Below, one piece after another: positions 1 through 9,735 of a stretch of 64,000 nucleotides of DNA (position 1 is its first letter; each line of letters begins with the position of its first letter). The notes below the pieces were generated by a model, which had not been told where the DNA came from, searched no databases, and was given only the letters and a program-made list of their open reading frames with translations. The position numbers and the translations under genes are program-made. This stretch comes from Adiantum capillus-veneris. Lineage: Eukaryota > Streptophyta > Polypodiopsida > Polypodiales > Pteridaceae. The stretch covers positions 130,910,920 through 130,974,919 of the forward strand of contig CM043964.1 of assembly GCA_014529385.2 (NCBI GenBank), in the 5' to 3' direction.

Positions 1-171
1 TATGCGATGTCCAAGTCTTTAATGGGTACCATCCAGCATAATTTGCTACCATTTCTTAATCAAAATTGTAGCTAGCTACTCAACTTCAAGTCTCTCTTTT
101 TCATATTCATATCAATTTGGATTGGGCAAAGTGGTGAGCTATTTTTTAAATTCTGTGTCTCAAGAATGGGT

Positions 172-443
172 GCTAATAATAGTTTGAAGACGTTGCAAAT
201 TTGTGGTGAGATTTCTAACCAAGGGCTATTGCAAGAATATGTTGTGCTTGGTAGTACTTTTGTCCCAGGGCAGAAGCAATATATACAACGAGTTAAATTT
301 TTTTGATCGAACTAAAAGTCATTGTGAATTTGTGATGAGATTGCTAGCCAAGAGCTATTGCAAAAATATGTAGTGCTTAGAAGTGATTTTCTTGATATGT
401 ACATCAAATGTGGTGCACTTATAAAATTTATTGATGGGTAATA
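172..443 (+). pseudogene. decayed PPR (pentatricopeptide repeat) gene fragments
   Basis: Two short stretches read as PPR repeats in the plus strand. About 172-304 gives EISNQGLLQEYVVLGS, and about 332-443 gives DEIASQELLQKYVVLRS followed by DMYIKCGAL. The DMYxKCG signature is typical of the PLS-type PPR proteins that bind organellar RNA in plants. Stops (near 305 and 441) and frame changes separate the pieces, so no protein can be made. The wording matches the better-preserved PPR relic at 7390-8098. Both are probably fragments of one expanded PPR family. The family call is fairly sure; which gene it came from cannot be told. Confidence 0.6.
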
Positions 444-486
444 TATGACGCATGCAAGTGTATCCTTTGTCCAGCATAACATGCAA

Positions 487-870
487 TGCTTTTAAGCAAG
501 GGCAAGGAAGTTGGCAAAGGATTGTGATGTAGTCTCTACCCCACAAAATGCCTCGTGGAAGAGACTTTCCTAGAGGCCCTGGATTGGCGTTGCCACATGT
601 ACCACCAATCGATGATAAAATGTGCACGTTAGGTGTTGTGACCTAGCCGATAAAAGATGTGATAAGGGTTAGTTTTACTGTAGATTTCCTTATGTGTTCT
701 CTCCCAACGAATAGCCATAGTTTTGTGTCCATGCAAAAAAGCAAGGTTTTAAATTGATTGGAGAAAAAGTTTATGTGTTTTTCACTTCAGGAGCCACTCA
801 CGTAACATTAGGAGGCCCTCAAGAAACCAGATGTCTCAAGACCTCCTACAATTTGAAGCAGAGGTAAACC
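487..870 (+). pseudogene. possible BURP-domain (PG1-beta-like) relic, copy 1
   Basis: This is the more damaged upstream copy of the frame at 920-1342. It keeps the same words (GKEVGKG, GRDFPRG-like, LMCSLPTNSHS-like, LGGPQ) but is broken by stops and an internal deletion relative to the second copy. I see no start codon or promoter. The function is inferred only from the resemblance of the second copy to the start of BURP domains, so the family call is weak. That the two are copies of each other is certain from the sequence. Confidence 0.3.
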
Positions 871-919
871 ACAATGGTGCACTTATAAAATGTCTTGATG
901 GGTAGTATATGGCGCATGT

Positions 920-1342
920 GTGCTTTTAAACAAGGGCAAGGAAGTTGGCGAAGGAATTGTGATGCAGTCTCTAGCCCACAAAAATCCTCATGGAAGAGAC
1001 TTTCCTAGAGGCACAATAGGTGTCATTGTCAAATTGGCTTCAACCCTTGGATTAATGTTGCCACATGTACCGCCAATCAATGATAATAAACGCATGTTAG
1101 GTGCTACGATGAACACTGTTGTAGAAGATGTGCTAAGGGTTAGTTTTGTTATAGGTTTCCTTATGTGTTCTCTCCCATTTAATAGTCATAGTTGTGTCCA
1201 TGCAAAAGAACAAGGTTTTAAACTGACTGAAGAAAAAGTTTGTGTGTTTATCACTCCACGAGCTACTAGTGTAACATTAGGAGGCCCTCAAAAACTAGAT
1301 GTCTCAAGATCTCCCACAATTTGGAGTAGAGGTAAACCATAA
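920..1342 (+). pseudogene. possible BURP-domain (PG1-beta-like) relic, copy 2
   Basis: A 140-codon open frame with no ATG at its upstream end (the frame opens at a GTG). It begins KGKEVGEGIVMQSL, then GRDFPRGTI, and later TEEKVCVF. BURP-domain proteins of the polygalacturonase beta-subunit type start with a similar layout: F-x-E-K-x-L-K-x-G-x-x-M, then FLPR, then GE-x-K-x-C. The CH repeats that define the C-terminal half of BURP are not present, so at most the first half survives. There are no introns and no flanking gene structure. It could also be an unrelated frame that happens to lack stops. Confidence 0.35.
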
Positions 1343-2039
1343 TAAAATTAATAGTTGCTTGCTAACAAACCAAGATAATATGTTTTTGCAATTGTCCAAG
1401 AAAACAACGGCTTCAAAAAAAAAAAGCAAACAAAAAAAGCAAAGTTGTTGAAAGCATGCGAGTAACATGAGAAATGAAAGATGATGACCCTTGCTGGGAT
1501 TCCCCAAAGAAAAAGGACAAAACTATTATTAGAATGAGCTGGACACTTTTAGACAGCTATTCTAGGTTGTTAATTAGAGTTAGTTTAGATCAACACAAGA
1601 CTTCAGATCAAATAATATTGGAAATAGAACACAAGATTGAAACTGGAAATGACAATGTACATTAGAATTCGAAAAGAGAATGAATGTTGAAACTGGAATT
1701 GTATATTCAAATAAGTAGATAAGAACAATGATGAGTCATGTATACTCAATGTATGATTAGAATTACAAGAGCGTAAGAGCTCTAAGATATAGGATAGAAG
1801 AAACTAGGATCCTCGATTTGCAGTCTCAAAAATAAATCAATGAGCCATATTTATAGCTTTCCAATTGAGATTTTGATAGACTGTGTACTATACCAGTTAT
1901 AGTTGAATTGGTCACACTAACTGCTCCTAGAGTTACAAGTCCAATTGCATGCCAATAAGTTTTTTCCACCATCTATATTCCTTCCCCCTTTCCTTTGAAT
2001 TTTGGTGTATACCAAAATTTCTCGGCAATCATGAATCAG
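1343..2039. other. no recognisable gene
   Basis: AT-rich sequence with a short A-rich run near 1416-1440 and only small frames that match nothing I know. I see no LTR ends, primer-binding site or RNA gene here. Confidence 0.5.
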
Positions 2040-2735
2040 TTATCCATTATCTGTCTAGCTGACCCACTACTTCTTATCCGAATCCTTCTTCTTTGGAGGT
2101 TTGTAAAGGACTCTGCATTAGGAGCCGCATTCTTTTGTTGAAAAAGACTATACAATGCTTCGTGTTCTAGCTGATTTTTTTGGATTTTCTTCATTCCAAA
2201 CTCTTATGGGGGGAGTGCATTCTAGGTCTTCATATCAAGGTTGTTTTGTCCTTGGTGTGTTGGGCTCTCGCCAGTTTATGACAGTAGGAGGCCATGTGTA
2301 TCCATCCTTGAGGTAAAGGCCGATTGCTTTTTATTCAAGCTTTGAAGAATATTTTAGTCAGTTCTATGAACTGAGGTTCAGAGGATGCCTTGTTAGCAAG
2401 CTCCTTTTCAAGTACCTTGGATGCCTCTACTGTAAGTTGCAGTAGTTGGTTGGTAGTCTTGATCAGTCTGCAAATTTGTAACTTCCATCTTTAGCTGGAA
2501 GTTGCGGAGGGCTCTAATCAGATCATTAGTCTAGTCCACCTTGAGAGTTTCATCCAATACTAAGTTCTAGAGTGTCCATTCAATTATTGCTCCTTCATAC
2601 CAGTATCTGAGTTCATCTACTATCTTCATGTAGCTTTGATGGTCAGTTGGTTCTGGGTCGGTTGCATACAAGGCTGGAATGAACCTTGGTAGCTCAAATT
2701 CCTTAGTAAGAAGGGCATATATCAGTGCTAGAGAA
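2040..2735 (-). pseudogene. unidentified decayed coding sequence, about 230 codons
   Basis: Reading the minus strand from about 2735 down gives coherent protein-like sequence interrupted by only a few stops and two or more frame changes. Pieces in order are LTKEFELPRFIPALYATD, SYMKIVDELRYWYEGAIIEW, ALRNFQLKMEVTNLQTD, then in a shifted frame NQLLQLTVEASKVLEKEL and ASSEPQFIELTKIFF. These are followed by RPLPQGWIHMASYCHKLA and a basic tail with NLQRRRIRIRSS. The middle looks helical, possibly coiled coil. I do not recognise the family. It abuts a plus-strand chromovirus fragment at about 2757. It could be a captured host gene or a divergent Gag. That it is coding-derived is likely; its function is unknown. 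Confidence 0.45.
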
Positions 2736-2758
2736 TCTCCACACCTAGTTCTCCCCTT

Positions 2759-3955
2759 TTGAGTGATGAAATGGCTAGATGGAAGAATTTTTTCATTAAC
2801 AATGGGTACCTACTCCACAAGGGAAGAGATTGTGTATCAATGGATGTAGATAATTGGGGCCAAATTCTTTATGAGTGTCATGATAGTCCAAGTGTAGCAC
2901 CTAGGTCTCTATGGATTTCATTGTGGGTATACCAACCATCATACGAGATAATGGCTTGGTATGGGTGAATGTAGATAAGTTGACTAAATTCTGTAAGTTT
3001 ATTTTAATTAAGTCCACCATTAAAACTAGTTAGTTAGACATTCGTTGCCAATTTTTGTTGACTTTATAAATTGCCTAGCAATATTGTTAATGATTGTGAT
3101 CCCAAATTTAGCACACACTTATGGGGGACTGTCTTGAAACAATTGGGAACACAACTCAATCTCAGTACTACAAATCATTGAGAGACAAATGGTCAAAGTG
3201 AACATGTTAGCCATGTGCTAGAGGATATGCTACAAGAATATGTTAGCAAAAATAAATCACATTAGGAAGATTATCTTCCTATTATGGAGTTTTCTTATAA
3301 TAGTGCAAAGCAGATTACTTATCAATATGTACGGGTTTCGACTTGTATCACCGGTTACGATGGGATTGGCTGAAGGAAAAATATAGCAAGCCAAGGACTT
3401 CATCGTAGATCATATGGATATGTTGAAGATTGCTCGTCAAAATGTTCAAAAAGCATAGGACAGATACAAGAAGTATGCTAATGAGAAAGTTGGCAAGTCA
3501 CTTTAAAGAACGATAAAAAGGTATTCTTACGTGTTCCAAAACATTCAAAAAATTTAAAAAGTGGTTCTACACATAAGTTATCTCCCAGATATTATGGTCC
3601 ATTCAAAATACTCAAGAGAGTTAGAGATATGGCCTACAAATTTTCTTTACTTGTGCACTCTCATATTCATTCCATTCTTAATGTAAGTCATTTACGTAAA
3701 TGTTTGCATAGGGACGACAATGTAGTTGATTATCACATTTTGGTAGATTTTATTGAGCACCTTGCCCAACCGCATGAACTTGAGTGCATTCTTAACTATC
3801 ATGATTTGCGTACTCGTCATCAAGTACTCAACAAGCATTGATTAAGTGGAAAGATAGACCCAAACAAGGCACCACTTGAAAAAAAATTAATGTTCGTAAG
3901 AAGAAATATCACACTTTTGTTTTTGAGGATGAAAATACTTCTCCAAGAGGGGGTA
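2759..3955 (+). pseudogene. Ty3/Gypsy chromovirus integrase-to-chromodomain remnant (family A)
   Basis: This is the 3' portion of a Pol polyprotein. In order I see the integrase zinc-binding lead-in (NGYLLHKGR, then LYECHDSPS, 2780-2895) and a core start reading SMDFIVGIP-like with WVNVDKLTKF (about 2905-3000, joined by a deletion). Next is NDCDPKFSTHLW with a damaged active-site region (3090-3190), then EHVSHVLEDML. After that come DRYKKYA and KLSPRYYGPFKILK (the GPY/F module, about 3575-3620), VSHLRKCLH, and a chromodomain-like end around 3770-3900 with YHDLRTRH. Multiple stops and shifts make it dead. A sister fragment lies at 54770-55606. The family call is firm. Confidence 0.8.
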
Positions 3956-3959
3956 GTAA

Positions 3960-4140
3960 TGTGAGGCCAAGGGTCCAGCACAGCCCAATGGGAACTAATG
4001 TGGGGGGCCCTCTATTATAAGTAGAGGGGGATGGATTGGTGGAGCATACTATTCCAAATTTGTGGCCTCATAGTAAAGCAATCCATGCATCTAATTGAAC
4101 TTCTCTTTCAATAATATTGCTCTGTTGACCAAAACAAAGA
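3960..4140 (+). repeat. start of the 3' LTR of chromovirus family A
   Basis: A purine run (ccaagagggggtag, 3943-3956) sits just after the chromodomain end and is the likely polypurine tract. The LTR then begins with TG at 3960 (tgtgaggccaagg). The same arrangement occurs at 55607 in the sister copy. I cannot place the right end, because no 5' LTR is present for comparison; 4140 is a rough limit. Confidence 0.5.
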
Positions 4141-4378
4141 AATGGTGTCATCATGAGAATCACAAAGGACCTTTTTACTATCATGAGATCACATCTTGTT
4201 ATATTTTCTAGATAGCCTATTAGTTATGGTTTAGATGACGATTCAAATGAAGTTGAGCTTTTAAACTTTATAAAATATACTTGGTATGCTGGAACCGGCT
4301 AAAATTGCAAAATCTTGGCTAAATTATGAGCTTGCTTTTAAGAAAACTGAAAAAATTGGACAAGTTTAAGTGTAACTA

Positions 4379-4812
4379 TCAGCAAAAGGCTTTGTTTTCA
4401 AGAATCCATAAGTTTTTTTTTAAACCTTTAAAATCAATGTCCAATAGAGTGTTTTCATTTTCCACCATGAAATTTACCTTATAAATAGAGATTTGTGAGC
4501 CCCTTTCTTTCTCTTTACCTTTATTTTCTAATATTGCTAATAGCAATATTGAGAATGTTGCAAGGAAAGGTACACCACTTGGAATCATTTCAATGCAATT
4601 TTTGAAACAAAAGGTAAAAAAAAGCAATGGTTGTGTGACCAAGCTATTTGTAAGAACCCTAGGAGCTAGAGACCCGGATCCTCCACCCAACCGCCCATAC
4701 TTATAGGCTCTTAGCCCTAGGATCCCTTGTCCACACTGCTAGCTGGCTCGTGGCCGGGGTCCGTGACCCCCCTTTAGGGTAGGGCCCTGCCCGTAGGACC
4801 CGTGTCCTGACA
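4379..4812 (-). repeat. LTR (3' LTR) of a minus-strand chromovirus (family H)
   Basis: On the minus strand the purine tract (complement of ttactccccccttt, 4813-4826) is followed by TGTCAGGACACGGG, which starts the LTR at 4812 and runs leftward. Its left end is uncertain. The LTR carries GC-rich sequence (4690-4810) unlike its AT-rich surroundings. No second copy of this LTR is in the window, so only the right edge is well supported. Confidence 0.5.
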
Positions 4813-5050
4813 TTACTCCCCCCTTTGGAAGAGTTTTCGTCCTCGAAAACACAAGTGGTGGTATCGTCATAAGAACACTAATGTTTTCCACCGTGGCATC
4901 CCTCATGGATCCAACGGTTTGTTGAATCGGAACCCGGTGTATTGGGAGGTTCAATGAAATCAAGAATAACATCTTGATTTTCCACATTGTTGTCCCTGTA
5001 CAACCGTCTTGGTTAACCGACCCGTAACCAACATAATGTGAAGACTCCAT
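4813..5050 (-). pseudogene. C-terminal end of a chromovirus Pol (chromodomain tail)
   Basis: The minus-strand frame just upstream of the purine tract reads DATVENISVLMT, then PPLVF, then SRTKTLPKGG. This parallels the usual chromovirus ending EATWE...FEDE...GG, with W replaced by V and a frame change where FEDE should be. The polypurine tract follows directly and then the LTR, which fixes the identity by position. Nothing further upstream on the minus strand is recognisable, so only the last 60-80 codons survive. Confidence 0.5.
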
Positions 5051-7389
5051 TTAAAACTCACTTGAGTATGTTAAACGAGTTATCATAACGAAGAGGTGTC
5101 CAAATGTATACCCAAGTTTCAGACTTTCTGGAGGTACTTGAATGTGCAATATAACCTCGGCTCATCTTTCCATGAAAGTACTATGCTGACATACTCATCA
5201 GCAGCAACCAAGTCCTTGACTTGCTATGGTTTCTTGCCATTAGCCAACCGCATCAAAACTGATGATTAAGGTTGATAACTTGAGAATAAAAGGCAGAGAC
5301 TAAAACTAGCCGTAACATGCCTTGCATCATATGAAGCAAACTCCAAACTAGAAAGGTAACCGATCCAGTTGTTCCACTTCTGCTAACATATGCACTTAGC
5401 ATATCCTTTAGCGTGATTTAACGTATGCACGTTGCATATCCTTTAGTACTAAATAGAATGCTTGTAAACTGCCCATCCTACGCGGGATGACTAGCAGCAG
5501 TAAGAGTGAGGTGCTTTTCCCCAACCTCTTATAGAAAGTCGCCCACGACTGACGACAAACTAAGACTCAATCATTGAGTATCCAGCCATATACTCGATAT
5601 GGAATGGAGACAACCAACTAGGTTGAAAACAGATTGGAGTTTCAAGCAGCCAATCGCAAACACCCATACTCAGCCATCACCTTGTATGGCAGGGTGTAAA
5701 CTCATACTAAGTCTGCAAGAGAGATTGCACTGGCAGTGCAAAAAATTGCAGAAACAATAATGTCCATGAAGTTGCATGCCGCTCCGAATAAATTTGTGTT
5801 AAACACTAGGGCCCATAACACCTAGTGTGCATGCATTTAACACAAACATATTCGAACCGCAATTCCATGACGAGACTTTGGACCATAACAGAATGTGACA
5901 ACCCGGTCACACCTAGGAACCAACCATGAGACATTCGCATGGACATAGCATACTTAGCTATATGTAGAAACAACCCTCCGTTAAGGTGGTTTCACAGCAC
6001 TTGTAATCGTAACAAGTTTGTACTTAGTACCCGACAATTTCTGGCCACTGATGATACTGTGTGCTCAAAATGGTCGAATCCATGGATGCGACCAGCACCT
6101 AGGGACTTCGTCGCGACACATTGTTAGATAGTTGGCGCCAGTGTCAGTCCCATAGACTCATATTCTCCACATGCGGAATATGTCTCAAACAAGGATATCA
6201 AGAAAAGAGACATCCATCAAGTACGAGCTGGTACTTGTGTGTGGAGGTAACTTCAAATACTCAGCGACAAGAGTGAGAGGGACCCTCATTATCATGCTCC
6301 ACACTGGCTAAACTGAACTCCTTGAGTTCCTAGACCATATTGTATCCCATGTGACAACATGTGCCAAATCGAACCCTACAACTAGGTTCGTAACAGCATA
6401 AGGTATAGCGGACGCTACGGTCCAAAATACTATGTTCCAACATGCCCTTGGCATGGCTTTGAAATATTCAAGCATATTTATACAACTTGCACTGTAAACC
6501 GTGGGTGTTGTCTGCGCAATCCAACCCCTTTGGTTAACATCTATGTAGTCAAACCCCTTGGTAAGACCCTCTGTAGAAACTGCTCAACTAGCAGGCAACG
6601 GTAACCAACATAGTTAACCGTGTACATAATGATTGGAATCAACTCAAACAGGTGAATTCGTTTGCTACCGTGTGGAGATTGTGGAATTCTTGCCTTGAAA
6701 GTTTAACTGGGAGAGATCAAACTGTGATCCTCAATGCCTATGGGGTGATTTAGCAGTCACCCTCCAGGTCGTACCCCAAACAATATGTCCATAGACACTG
6801 TGTAGTGCTATAGAGAGAGCAGGAAATCCACACAAGTGAACTGCCTAGCTCTTGTGGACAGCCATGTTGTCTCAACTGATTGCTGCATCTATACTTCCTT
6901 GTAGAGATTAGCTGCTGTGAGTTGAAGATTTAGCAAAAACTCAACTTGAGTGTCGCACTGAAAACATGTAGTGCAAAAATGACACTGTAAACATCCTGAA
7001 TGACAAGACCCTTGCTTGTCCATTAACGTCGATGTATACTTCCCTGGGTAGATCTGTTCACTCTTGAAAACAATCACCCAAAGAATGCCAATAGTTGGGT
7101 CTTACCCTTGGCCTGACAATGGCTCTTAACCTGTGTGGCTCATAGCCCTTGTGCAAATTAGTGTTCAATGGACAAACCGATGAAGACTAATTTGAGTAGC
7201 ATCTTAGCCACGTGCTAGCGGAGAGTTAGAGCACCTTGGCTCAGGCTGACTCACGAGCAAAACACGTATCAAAAGCGTCTTAGAAGATTTTCATTATTCC
7301 CTTAAAGAGAGAGAACGAGAGAGAAGAAGAGCATGCTGGGCTGCGGAACTTTCCTTGAACGACTATGACGTGTATAGTTAATAAGGATT
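5051..7389. other. about 2.3 kb without recognisable genes
   Basis: Both strands are heavily interrupted and I recognise no domain. By position it could be the interior of the minus-strand family H element, but no reverse transcriptase, integrase or zinc-knuckle motif is visible. Base composition is more even than the AT-rich DNA around it. The one distinct structure is the inverted repeat at 5761-5870, listed separately. Confidence 0.4.
5761..5870. repeat. imperfect inverted repeat (long hairpin)
   Basis: The arm 5785-5810 (cgaataaatttgtgttaaac...) pairs with 5821-5854 (...atttaacacaaacatattcg). There is an 8-base insertion in the right arm and a loop of about 10 bases (gcccataaca). Weaker pairing extends the stem outward to about 5761 and 5870. 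It could be a miniature foldback element or the foot of a structured RNA. I see no target-site duplication. Confidence 0.6.
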
Positions 7390-8098
7390 TGCACCAAGGC
7401 AGTAGGATTTATGTTGAATTTGCGACAGTCTTGAAAATAAACATACTTAGCCAACACGTTAGTTAGTATGTATGTCAAGTGTGGTGTCCTTGTTCGCGCA
7501 CTGCAAGTCCTCGAAAATCTTCCTACCCAAAATTTTTGCTCTTGGAGTTCATTGATTGTGGGATATAGCCACAAGGGCAAGGCGACGAAGCTCTGGGATG
7601 TTTTCATTAGATGCAAAGAGAGGGAATCTCTTCAAATGCAGTCACCTGCACGCGCAACTTGAAGGCATCTGTCATCATGCAAGATGTTGGAATGGGCAAA
7701 AGAGTTCATGATGATATTATTAGCCAAGGGCTATTGATAGAAAACATTGTGCTTGGCATTGCCTTGGTCGACATGTATGCCAAATGTGGTGTATTTCATA
7801 AAGCACAAAAAGTTATTGAGGAGCATCTTGACTGGAATGTCATCTCGTGGAATGCATTGATCTTAGGATATGCCCAACAGAGGCAGGGCCGCATAGCTCT
7901 GGGTGATTTTCAACAAATGCAAAGAGAGGAAGCTCTCTAAATGCAATCATTTACGCTTGTATCTTTAAGGAATGTGGCATTATGCAAGATGCTAATATGG
8001 GAAAAAGAATTCACAATGACATTGTTAGCCAGGGATTGTTGAACAAAAAGTTTGTGCTTGGCACTCGCTTGGTTGGCATGTATGCCAAATGAGGTGTA
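7390..8098 (+). pseudogene. PPR (pentatricopeptide repeat) pseudogene
   Basis: This is the best-preserved host-gene relic in the window. From about 7390 it reads LHQGSRIYVEFATVLKINIL, then MYVKCGVLVRALQVLENLP and SWSSLIVGYSHKGKA. A frameshift falls near 7625. The next frame runs 7611-7940 with GMGKRVHDDIISQGLL, ALVDMYAKCGVFHKAQKV and VISWNALILGYAQQ. A stop and another shift lead to a last decayed repeat ending near 8098 (GMYAK-like). These are alternating P/L/S-type PPR repeats; such proteins bind organellar transcripts for editing or processing. There is no intron and no E or DYW domain, so this is an internal fragment, possibly a processed or retro-mobilised copy. Confidence 0.8.
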
Positions 8099-8205
8099 GG
8101 GGAGGTGGGGGGGTTTCACAAGTTACGCGAGCGTATAAGCTAGGGGCAAGCCCCCAATAATTTTTCTCCCAAGCTTAAAATAAGGGAGGGGGGTATCATA
8201 TTTAA

Positions 8206-8223
8206 GGGGGGGGGGGGAGGGGG
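8206..8223 (+). repeat. poly-G tract
   Basis: A run of 12 G, one A and further G just upstream of the Copia A 5' LTR. The 8094-8224 interval as a whole is strongly G-rich on the plus strand. It is low-complexity sequence and could form a G-quadruplex, but no function is visible. Confidence 0.8.
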
Positions 8224-8660
8224 AGAATTGACTCGAGTTGATTACTTATAACTGTTAAGTATGGAGCCTGATTTACCCCTTGTAATTTTTGTATTAAAAA
8301 TACACACTTATAAGGCCCTTGTTATGAGGAGAAGCCATCGTGCGTGAAGAAAAATCACTCGTCAAAAAACCAAAAATTCATTCATCCAAATATGCCTTTT
8401 GCACCGGAATATTATGGCCTGACGGTGGCCGAAAAGTGGTCAAAAAACGGCTGGTCGGTTGGTCTGTGGCCCCGGTAGTTCAATGGCCGGTGTCCGGTGG
8501 TCGAAAGTCAATGGCCCATGGCCGGTGGCTGATTTTGAAAGCGGACTTGTCTTCTCAAGGGCGGCCACACATGGGTGCATTGGAGAGTCCAACTTGGACT
8601 TGTCTATACAAGGGCGGCTACACACGGCTACCTCTCATGAGAGAGGGAAGCACTTTTGGC

Positions 8661-8668
8661 CTATATAA
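8661..8668 (+). promoter_or_regulatory. TATA box of the Copia A LTR
   Basis: The string ctatataagg lies 408 bp into the LTR, where U3 would end, and is followed by pyrimidine-rich sequence. It is the likely core promoter for the element's genomic RNA. The truncated 3' LTR lacks a clear counterpart. Confidence 0.6.
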
Positions 8669-8864
8669 GGAGGCCTCTTCTACACACAAAATGCATTGTG
8701 GTGCATTGTGAAGTTGATGTGAGGTGGTGAGAGTGAAGCAAGGCGGGAGCTCTATTACGGGTATAATCCCTTTGTAACCTACTTCTTGTTTGAAGTCCTA
8801 AAGCCATTGAGTGGATGCTTTCCCGTGGATGTAGCCCACATTGGGTGAACAACATATATTGTGT

Positions 8865-8866
<2 letters not shown>

Positions 8867-8917
<51 letters not shown>
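8867..8917 (+). repeat. (TC)n microsatellite in the Copia A LTR
   Basis: About 25 uninterrupted TC units inside the LTR, downstream of the TATA box and 87 bp before the primer site. Similar sense-strand CT tracts lie in the LTRs of the short element array and of Gypsy C. Confidence 0.95.
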
Positions 8918-8920
<3 letters not shown>

Positions 8921-9004
8921 CTATAATCTCCCAGGTAAAAAATTATCTCTCTCCATTAAGTAAGCTATTGTTTTATCTACATAGCTATGTCTTATTTCCT
9001 AACA

Positions 9005-9018
9005 ACTATTATCAAAGC
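9005..9018 (+). other. primer-binding site of Copia A (degenerate initiator-tRNA-Met type)
   Basis: The sequence ctattatcaaagc directly follows the LTR end. It differs from the usual TGGTATCAGAGC by a few changes, consistent with a decayed site complementary to initiator tRNA-Met. Confidence 0.6.
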
Positions 9019-9066
9019 AAGGTTTACTTGTATAGCTAAAGTATCTCAAGGAAAGGATTCCTTGAA

Positions 9067-9440
9067 TTGAGTGGGAGTAATGGAGGAGGAAGGGAAGCTC
9101 AAAATAGAGAAATCAATGGCAAGAACTACCAACACTGGAAGATGCCAGGCGGTCTTGCAAAGAAGCCTGCAATGATGGCATATGAAGATTGGATTGTCCT
9201 TGACCGAAAGGGATTAGGAATAATCCGGTTAAGTCTGGCGCCAATGGTGGCCTTCAACATTTCGGAGATGAAGATCACGAAGGACTTGATGAAGTCACTT
9301 GACGGCCTCTACGAGAAACCATCGACATCCAATAAAGTATTTCTCATGAAGTGCTTGCTCAATCTTAAGATGGCAGAGAATGGTTCAGTTGTAGAACACC
9401 TAAATGACTTTAACACCAACATAAGTTAGCTTTGATCAAT
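9067..9440 (+). pseudogene. Copia A gag remnant
   Basis: The frame starts SGSNGGGREAQN, then INGKNYQHWKM (the Gag FDGxNYxxWK motif). It continues ISEMKITKDLMKSLDGLYEK, VFLMKCLLNLKMAENGSV and EHLNDFNTNIS, the core of the Copia Gag fold (UBN2 family). The expected ATG has become TTG at 9067. After 9440 the frame is lost, and the stretch 9465-9735 is a shifted, stop-rich remainder. The zinc knuckle is not recognisable. Confidence 0.75.
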
Positions 9441-9735
9441 GAAGGTTAATTTTGATGATGAAGTGTGAACCCTCCTTATACTATCGTCTCTATCGATAGT
9501 TGGGACAGCCTTGTGATGGCTGTAGGTAACTCTGTCTTTGACACAAAATCTCTTAAGTTTGATGATATTGTGGGTGTTCTCCTAAGCGAAGAAATGCGAA
9601 GGAGAAGCACATGTGAATCATCAAGTGCTGCACTGCAGTGGAAACAAGAGGAAGGTCTAAGAAGAGGTTCAAATACCAAAAGGGTCGTGATCACTGAAGG
9701 CGGAGCAAGTCACGTACAAAGTCAGTTCTTGAATA

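Larger units (their letters stand above)
412..1342 (+). repeat. direct tandem duplication, unit about 464 bp
   Basis: The sequence from 412 (ggtgcacttataaaat) recurs from 876, and the similarity runs through both units. Copy 1 covers about 412-875 and copy 2 about 876-1342. Copy 1 lacks roughly 70 bp that copy 2 keeps around 1016-1050 and has more stops. Each copy carries one version of the possible BURP-like reading frame described separately. The duplication starts inside the PPR relic, so the PPR and BURP-like pieces were already neighbours when it happened. Confidence 0.8.
8253..9004 (+). repeat. 5' LTR of Copia A (752 bp)
   Basis: Begins TGTTA and ends TAACA, the expected inverted LTR termini, directly before the primer-binding site. 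It contains a TATA box at 8661-8668 and a (CT)n tract at 8867-8917. Compared with the 3' LTR from 12917, it has an extra block (8430-8470, tggccgaaaagtggtc...) and several substitutions, so the insertion is not recent. Confidence 0.85.

Noticed and set aside
355-627. 90-codon minus-strand frame opposite the PPR and BURP-like relics
   Set aside because: It is a shadow of the plus-strand duplicated unit, with no domain of its own.
5051-7389. Gypsy interior on the minus strand
   Set aside because: Expected by position, but no Pol or Gag motif could be read in any frame, so I left it unassigned.
8815-9039. Open frame with a long Ser-Leu run
   Set aside because: It is the (TC)n tract of the Copia A LTR read through; the same applies to frames at 19066-19581 (N-terminal half), 20453, 50110-50507, 52033-52312 and 54399-54664.
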